Below, piece after piece: positions 59,825 through 64,000 of a stretch of DNA of 64,000 bases. This stretch comes from Lentisphaerota bacterium. Lineage in GTDB: Bacteria; Verrucomicrobiota; Lentisphaeria; Victivallales; Victivallaceae. A program made the position numbers and the translations under genes. Below the pieces are notes generated by a model that worked only from the letters and a program-made list of their open reading frames with translations, was not told where the DNA came from and ran no database searches. Numbering within the stretch: position 1 is the first letter of the stretch; each line of letters opens with the position of its first letter. The stretch is from positions 1-64,000 of the forward strand of contig SUWG01000012.1 of NCBI GenBank assembly GCA_015061625.1, written 5' to 3'.

Positions 59825-61078
59825 ATGAGAGTTGAAAAGAAGATGTTGAATGATGCCCTGCGGGTGCTGGGTAAAGTAGTGTGCCAGACTTCACCGGTGG
59901 AACTCTATCGATCGGTACGGTTCATTGGTAATGAGAACGGCATCCGGGCGATGGTGACGGATGGAGTAGAGACGGTTTCGGTGGCGGTGGATGCGTTTAC
60001 CGAAAGCGAGATCGACTTCTGTGTGCCGTTTAAGGAACTCAAAGATCTGGTTCGTATGGGGCGTTCTGAAACGATCGAATTAAATGGGACGTTCATTGAG
60101 TTTCCAAAACTGGAAGAGCCGAGCGATGATGCGGTTTCTGCGATACTTCCAGTGAATTTCGGTGACTTGCTTGCACAGGCGGCACCGATCGTTGATCGCT
60201 CCAACTATCGGAGGGTGCTGCAAGGAATCAACCTTTCCAATGCAGGCGTGACCGTGACAGATGGAAAACAGTTGCTTCATCTTCCTTGCGTGCTGTCGCT
60301 GGCGAAAGATATAACGATACCGTTTCCGTCAGCGTTGCTGGCTGCCAAAACTTCTGAAATGGGGGTGCTTCAGGTCTGGAACACTTTCTTTCAGATCGAG
60401 ATCGGCAACTTCAAGTGGCACGGTAAACTGCTTGAAGGTCAGTATCCAAACTGGCGTGGCGTGATACCATCTGCTGAAAGTCATGATTACAGCATTACTC
60501 TACATGAAGTTGAAAAAGTGTTGGCATGGCTCAAGATGATCCCCAACCAGAAGACCACTAACGGAATCGAATTGAACGTGATGTCCGATGGTTCAGTTAC
60601 GCTTGTTTCGTGCATTCAGCCGAATTTTGAGCTGAATACCCAAGCCACCGTTACTGGAGTTCAGTCCAGAGCAGTTTTGACGCTTGATCGTGAAATCATT
60701 TTGCGGATGCTACTGCAAGGGTACACCACTTTCAAGGCACATTCAGACGGTCTGGTGCCGGTCATCGCCAGTGGCGGAGCCGGTCAGTATATCGCTATGC
60801 CCATTCGTACAATTAACAAAAATCCCATTCAACCTAAACAGGAGGAAAAGAAAATGGAAATTGAAAACAATGTTGTGGAGCAGACTGCTCCGGTCGTAAA
60901 TCCTCTGGATGAACTCGGTGCCGCTGTCGAGGAATTCAAACTCAAGATCAAAGCGATGTTTGAAGAATCAACCGCGTTGAGCCGTAAAGTCAAAGAGGTC
61001 GCACTCATCCAGAAACAGAAGGAACGTGACTTCATCCAAGCCCGCCGTGCCATTGAGCGCATCCGGATGGCGATTTAA
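59825..61078 (+). CDS. Sliding-clamp (DnaN)-like protein with coiled-coil extension
   Basis: A 417-residue protein of a phage or plasmid DNA-metabolism module. Residues 1-330 resemble the DNA polymerase III beta clamp: FCVPFKELKDLVRMG, RVLQGINLSNAGVTVTDGKQ and GNFKWHGKLLEGQYPNWRGVIPS match the GN..W.SKLIEG.FPDYR.VIP region of DnaN. The last 75 residues form an unrelated charged helical extension (EEFKLKIKAMFEESTALSRK). Strong RBS AGGAGG before the start. An internal AGGAGG and in-frame ATG mark the start of the extension (see 60854). Probably a replication or recombination processivity factor. Confidence 0.7.
   Translation: MRVEKKMLNDALRVLGKVVCQTSPVELYRSVRFIGNENGIRAMVTDGVETVSVAVDAFTESEIDFCVPFKELKDLVRMGRSETIELNGTFIEFPKLEEPSDDAVSAILPVNFGDLLAQAAPIVDRSNYRRVLQGINLSNAGVTVTDGKQLLHLPCVLSLAKDITIPFPSALLAAKTSEMGVLQVWNTFFQIEIGNFKWHGKLLEGQYPNWRGVIPSAESHDYSITLHEVEKVLAWLKMIPNQKTTNGIELNVMSDGSVTLVSCIQPNFELNTQATVTGVQSRAVLTLDREIILRMLLQGYTTFKAHSDGLVPVIASGGAGQYIAMPIRTINKNPIQPKQEEKKMEIENNVVEQTAPVVNPLDELGAAVEEFKLKIKAMFEESTALSRKVKEVALIQKQKERDFIQARRAIERIRMAI
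60840..61078 (+). CDS. Possible internal in-frame product: 74-residue coiled-coil protein
   Basis: AGGAGG (60840-60845) lies eight bases before ATG at 60854, in frame with the clamp-like gene and reading MEIENNVVEQTAPVV onward to the same stop. This is as good a ribosome site as any in the region. Either the C-terminal extension is also made as a separate small helical protein, or two once-separate genes were fused by loss of a stop codon. CDS limits for the short form are 60854-61078. Confidence 0.5.
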
Positions 61079-61527
61079 GCATCCTGATTATTCTGCTTTT
61101 TAATAGTCAAAAAGAGAATATCATCAGAATCTTTGTCGCGTGCAACGGCTTGTTTTGAACTCAACAAGTCGTCCAAATTCAAGTATTTAACCGGAACACC
61201 TCTGTAGTCGCAAGTGATAGCCCGCTCTTCTACGAGCGCAAATTTCGGCAATCCCGGCGGCGACAGATGAAATTGGATAATTCCGGCACTGGTCTGAAAT
61301 GTTTGCACAAAACCTTCACCGGTCTGGATATCCAATTTCTCCAGGTCCATATCGAGTTCATCGGCAAGAGCAGTATTGATTTTGTCGAAATTTTCCTGAT
61401 CAAATGGCGGCACAAAAATGTCCCAATCCAAAGTAAAACGCGGCATTCCCTGCTGCAGCATGGCTTGACCGCCAATCACAACATAGCGTGCGCCAGCATC
61501 ATTGAGACGTTTCAGCAGTGTTTCCAT
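61075..61527 (-). CDS. Nucleotidyltransferase-fold protein (AbiEii/MNT-like)
   Basis: A 150-residue protein with the nucleotidyltransferase-like segment ARYVVIGGQAMLQQG followed by FTLDWDIFVPPFDQENF, whose Asp-x-Asp is the expected metal site, and a later LNLDDLLSSKQAVARDKD typical of AbiEii-like or MNT-domain proteins. Start at 61527 has GGGCGGGG upstream. It overlaps the upstream small gene by 16 bases and is transcribed against the surrounding module. A toxin or antitoxin partner role is inferred. Confidence 0.7.
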   Translation of the reverse strand: METLLKRLNDAGARYVVIGGQAMLQQGMPRFTLDWDIFVPPFDQENFDKINTALADELDMDLEKLDIQTGEGFVQTFQTSAGIIQFHLSPPGLPKFALVEERAITCDYRGVPVKYLNLDDLLSSKQAVARDKDSDDILFLTIKKQNNQDA

Positions 61528-61700
61528 TTGACCCCGCCCTGAGTGGCAATCTCTTTGAGATATTCTGCTTTCCAAGCATTCATTTCCTCGTAATTGCGGA
61601 ATGATTTTTTGGAAAATCTGGGCAAATTCAACGGCACCGGAAAATTCATCGCCGGTGGATTTTTCAGCCAAAGCCGTATTTTCTGTTCACGAATATCCAT
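61512..61700 (-). CDS. Small protein upstream of the nucleotidyltransferase
   Basis: A 62-residue basic protein (PRFSKKSFRNYEEMNAWKAE in the middle) with RBS AGGAG before the ATG at 61700. I do not recognise the family. It is the first gene of a two-gene minus-strand pair, overlapping the nucleotidyltransferase gene by 16 bases, an arrangement seen in toxin-antitoxin pairs. Confidence 0.6.
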   Translation of the reverse strand: MDIREQKIRLWLKNPPAMNFPVPLNLPRFSKKSFRNYEEMNAWKAEYLKEIATQGGVKWKHC

Positions 61701-61768
61701 AAATTGCACTCCTTTTATTAATATTAATATACCATACGTTTAAGAAAAAACAAGAAAGGATTTTTATT

Positions 61769-62176
61769 ATGTTGAAATTAAATGCAAGTTATTCCAAGAA
61801 GGTCCCTGCCGATGGTGAATACACCAGTCAGAGTTACCACGCTTCGATCGAAGTAGAACTGCCCGACGGTCTGAATCAGAATCAGCTGCAGACTCGAATC
61901 CATGAAACTTTTGCTTTGGTCAAAGAAAGTGTCGAAGCTGAATTGCACGGAAAAACACCCATCCAGCAAGGGGGTAATGGTGTTGTAAACACCGTCAATA
62001 ACGGTCAGCAAGTCAGTACCCCAGCCAGCCCCAAACAGATCAATTATCTGTTGACTTTGGCAAGCCGCAGAGGTATCACGCCACAGCAGATTGCCGCCCA
62101 GCATGGCGTGGCGACTGTCGAGCAGATGAGCAAGCGGCAATGTTCAGATCTCATCAACAGTTGGAGGGCGGCATGA
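61769..62176 (+). CDS. Hypothetical protein of the DNA-metabolism module
   Basis: A 135-residue protein. The N-terminal 60 residues are beta/charged (YHASIEVELPDGLNQNQLQ), followed by a Gly/Asn-rich linker and a C-terminal helical pair (SPKQINYLLTLASRRGITPQ...SKRQCSDLINSW) like the small SAP-like or helix-pair tails seen in phage recombination proteins. RBS AAAGGA. It overlaps the nuclease gene by ATGA, so the two are probably functionally linked. Confidence 0.6.
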   Translation: MLKLNASYSKKVPADGEYTSQSYHASIEVELPDGLNQNQLQTRIHETFALVKESVEAELHGKTPIQQGGNGVVNTVNNGQQVSTPASPKQINYLLTLASRRGITPQQIAAQHGVATVEQMSKRQCSDLINSWRAA

Positions 62177-62946
62177 GGATTGATAAGCTCCGTGAGATGC
62201 CGCACTGGTCGTACTCGGCAATGCAGTGCTATTTGACCTGTCCGCTGAAATACAAGTTCCGTTACATTGACAACGCAGAGCCGGAACGTACCGGTTCCTG
62301 CTTTCCGTTTGGCAGAGCGTTTCATGCGGCTCTCTCTGAACGTGCCAGAATCGGTAAAGATATGTCGGAACGTGAAGTTTGCGACGTCTTTGAGGACTAC
62401 TTCAAGGCAGAAACCGATGCCGCTGAAAACCTTGTTTATAAGTCCAACGAGGACTACGACAGCCTTTTACAGACCGGCTTCAAAATGGTTGAGGTTGCTT
62501 GTAAAAATTGGCAGGATGATTTCGCTGTGCAGCGGGTGGCTGAAACTTTCTCTGTCAGCGTTCCGGGGCTTTCAAAGCCACTGATCGGAGAGTTTGACTG
62601 CGTGGTAACAGACGGACACGACAACTGTATTGTGGACTGGAAGACCGCATCTGCAAAATGGGCAATCGGCAAAGCCGATAAGGACTTACAAGCTACAGCG
62701 TTTTGCTATGCTTTCAAACAAAGGTATGGAGAAAAACCACTGTTCAGGTTTGATGTCTACACAAAAGCCAAAACTCCAACCGTCAATAACTACTATACGT
62801 TGCGGACTGATAACGAGCTTGACCGCTTTGTATCGCTGGCGAACCAAATCGAAAGAAGCGTCAACAGCGGAAACTTCTATCCCAATGAAAGCGGCTTCGG
62901 TTGTGCTGAATGCCCCTATGCTGACCGTTGCAAGAAATGGAGGTGA
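62173..62946 (+). CDS. PD-(D/E)XK exonuclease, Cas4/RecB-like
   Basis: A 257-residue nuclease of the PD-(D/E)XK superfamily. N-terminal WSYSAMQCYLTCPLKYKFRY, active-site GEFDCVVTDG...CIVDWKTAS (Asp, Asp-x-Lys) with the QATAFCYAF motif, and a C-terminal C-x2-C-x5-C (CAECPYADRC) that with the N-terminal Cys could bind a 4Fe-4S cluster, as in Cas4 and AddB. Start at 62173 is preceded by GGAGG and overlaps the previous stop. Likely DNA-end processing in replication or recombination. Confidence 0.87.
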   Translation: MRIDKLREMPHWSYSAMQCYLTCPLKYKFRYIDNAEPERTGSCFPFGRAFHAALSERARIGKDMSEREVCDVFEDYFKAETDAAENLVYKSNEDYDSLLQTGFKMVEVACKNWQDDFAVQRVAETFSVSVPGLSKPLIGEFDCVVTDGHDNCIVDWKTASAKWAIGKADKDLQATAFCYAFKQRYGEKPLFRFDVYTKAKTPTVNNYYTLRTDNELDRFVSLANQIERSVNSGNFYPNESGFGCAECPYADRCKKWR

Positions 62947-62950
62947 TATT

Positions 62951-63679
62951 ATGGGATTGATGATGTGCGATGGTAAGTTTGTCAGTCGTGATGAGGTCGC
63001 TCTCGTTCCGACTCCCGGAGGTACGGAGAGTTGGAAGCCGGTTCCTCATATGGAAGTCATTGAAGCCGTGACCGATGTGGTCAAGGCTCACAACTGGCAG
63101 ATCCTTGATGAGAACTTCGGCTTGGCTCGTGAAGGTCAAAAGATGTTCGGAGTGATGCGGATCAATAAAAGCAATTCGTCAGACTGGTCACGCTGTATCG
63201 GTCTGCGTAACAGCCATGACAAAAGTTTTGCGGTCGGACTGTCGGCTGGTATCAGCGTAACGGTCTGCAGCAATCTGGCTTTCGGAGGAACTACCGTCAT
63301 TAAGCGGCGTCATACCTCACGGATAGAACTGACCGAATTGGTGGACGTAGCGATGAATGAGCTTGAGAACGAATTTCTCATGCTTGAAACCGTCTGCGAA
63401 GATTTGAAAATCATCTACCTCAAAAACGATGATGAAGCCAGATCAAGAATCGTCAGAGCCGCCGAGTTGGGAGCAATCAACAGCAGTGACATCGTGCCGG
63501 TATTCAAAGAGTTCAAGAATCCGCGGCATCCGGAGTTCGCTGAACCGACAAGGTATTCGCTGCTCAATGCTTTCACCGAGACAATCAAAAAGTACACTCC
63601 GTTGCGTGTTGACCAGTCCTACATGGCACTCAACCGCTGTTTCGGCTTGGACGGTAAATTTCCTGAACTTTGGAGGTAG
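62951..63679 (+). CDS. DUF932 family protein (phage/plasmid-related)
   Basis: A 242-residue protein of the DUF932 kind, common in phages and plasmids and of unknown function. Typical segments are MFGVMRINKS, IGLRNSHDKSFAVGLSAG and VCSNLAFGG, and the C-terminal PTRYSLLNAFTETIKK. RBS GGAGGTGA lies before the ATG at 62951; the in-frame upstream extension lies inside the nuclease gene and is rejected. Confidence 0.82.
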   Translation: MGLMMCDGKFVSRDEVALVPTPGGTESWKPVPHMEVIEAVTDVVKAHNWQILDENFGLAREGQKMFGVMRINKSNSSDWSRCIGLRNSHDKSFAVGLSAGISVTVCSNLAFGGTTVIKRRHTSRIELTELVDVAMNELENEFLMLETVCEDLKIIYLKNDDEARSRIVRAAELGAINSSDIVPVFKEFKNPRHPEFAEPTRYSLLNAFTETIKKYTPLRVDQSYMALNRCFGLDGKFPELWR

Positions 63680-63681
63680 AA

Positions 63682-63981
63682 ATGAATTGTCCAAAATGTA
63701 ATGAAAAAGCATGCATCTGCACACAAACCCGGGGAGCGACCACGCTTCTCGGAGCCGGTGCTGGAGGCTATGTTGCTGCAACATCCGGAGCGAAAACCGG
63801 TGCTGCGATCGGCTCGTTTTTCTGTCCCGGCTTCGGCACTGCTATCGGCGGCTTGCTCGGCATTTTGACCGGAGCAGCTGCCGGAGCTGTGGCTGGTAAT
63901 ACCGTAGGACGCCTGCTTGATGAAAATGTTTTCCGCATCTGGCGTTGTGACAGTTGCGGCTATGAATGGAGGGCTGCCTGA
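63682..63981 (+). CDS. Small zinc-ribbon, glycine-zipper membrane protein
   Basis: A 99-residue protein: an N-terminal MNCPKCNEKACIC zinc-ribbon half, a long Gly/Ala-rich glycine-zipper stretch (GAGAGGYVAATSGAKTG and IGGLLGILTGAAAGAV) likely to insert in membrane, and a C-terminal second ribbon half RCDSCGYEW. The two Cys pairs could bind one zinc across the membrane-like middle. RBS GGAGG. The function is unknown. Confidence 0.65.
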   Translation: MNCPKCNEKACICTQTRGATTLLGAGAGGYVAATSGAKTGAAIGSFFCPGFGTAIGGLLGILTGAAAGAVAGNTVGRLLDENVFRIWRCDSCGYEWRAA

Positions 63982-64000
63982 TGAAAACAAAGTGTCCTGA
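63981..64000 (+). CDS. Partial gene at window edge
   Basis: ATG at 63981 overlaps the preceding stop (TGATG) and reads MKTKCP before the window ends; the Cys suggests another zinc-ribbon protein. Too short to classify. Confidence 0.4.

Noticed and set aside
62630-62950. 107-codon N-terminal extension of the DUF932 protein
   Set aside because: It lies within the PD-(D/E)XK gene in another frame; the ATG at 62951 has a perfect GGAGGTGA site.

Overview
The window looks like a chromosomal segment of a PVC-group bacterium, most likely Lentisphaerota (Victivallis-like, gut). This is inferred from the mix of genes: a prepilin-type/DUF1559-like protein inside a glycan operon, Gfo/Idh/MocA and acyl-ACP thioesterase genes, and a LacI-controlled glycosidase operon. 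No 16S rRNA or other species-level marker is present. Most intergenic regions carry a clear sigma70-type promoter whose -10 is TATATT rather than TATAAT, usually 17 bp from a TTGNNN -35.

Positions 1-36460 are core genome, fairly GC-rich and dense. In order they hold: an odd thioredoxin (active site HGPC) and cysS; an ABC exporter and a GT9-like glycosyltransferase separated by structured repeats; a minus-strand operon for a DeoR regulator, a complete 2-oxoacid dehydrogenase complex (E2 with two lipoyl domains, E3, fused E1 alpha-beta) and a zinc alcohol dehydrogenase; a cell-wall operon (UAP-like pyrophosphorylase, ftsW, murG, a signal-peptide protein, DciA/DUF721); a His-rich membrane protein; a neutral-ceramidase-like enzyme; an EF-G paralogue; an AIM24 protein; fba; a thioesterase; an oxidoreductase; folK; the plus-strand run fmt, RNase G, uvrC and a deacetylase; tRNA-Gly; uppS-dxs; rpsO; and tRNA-Ser.

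From 36460 to the end the window is accessory and more AT-rich. A tyrosine integrase sits directly downstream of tRNA-Ser. An IS3-family element has inserted into the loop of the terminator between the integrase and a RepA/primase-helicase-like gene. A long minus-strand run (55.2 to 41.8 kb, abutting the helicase gene) encodes a GH36-like enzyme, a PHP phosphoesterase, an ADP-ribosylglycohydrolase, a prepilin-like protein, a secreted 1341-residue LamG/GH-A protein, a GH2 beta-galactosidase and a metallophosphoesterase-PHP fusion. It is headed by a promoter with a perfect LacI operator and preceded by a lacI gene. No sugar transporter is present.

Positions 56.4-61.7 kb look like a defence or stress island: a truncated Fic gene with an elaborate operator-like repeat array, a compact three-gene cassette (DUF3696-type AAA ATPase, PIN-like nuclease, Rnl2-like RNA ligase), and a small-protein/nucleotidyltransferase pair. 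The ATPase-nuclease-ligase cassette is the best candidate here for an undescribed system, because it would pair RNA cleavage with RNA sealing in one operon. From 59.8 kb on there is a phage/plasmid-style DNA-metabolism module: a sliding-clamp-like protein with an internal in-frame start, a PD-(D/E)XK Cas4-like nuclease, a DUF932 protein and small zinc-ribbon proteins, running off the right edge.
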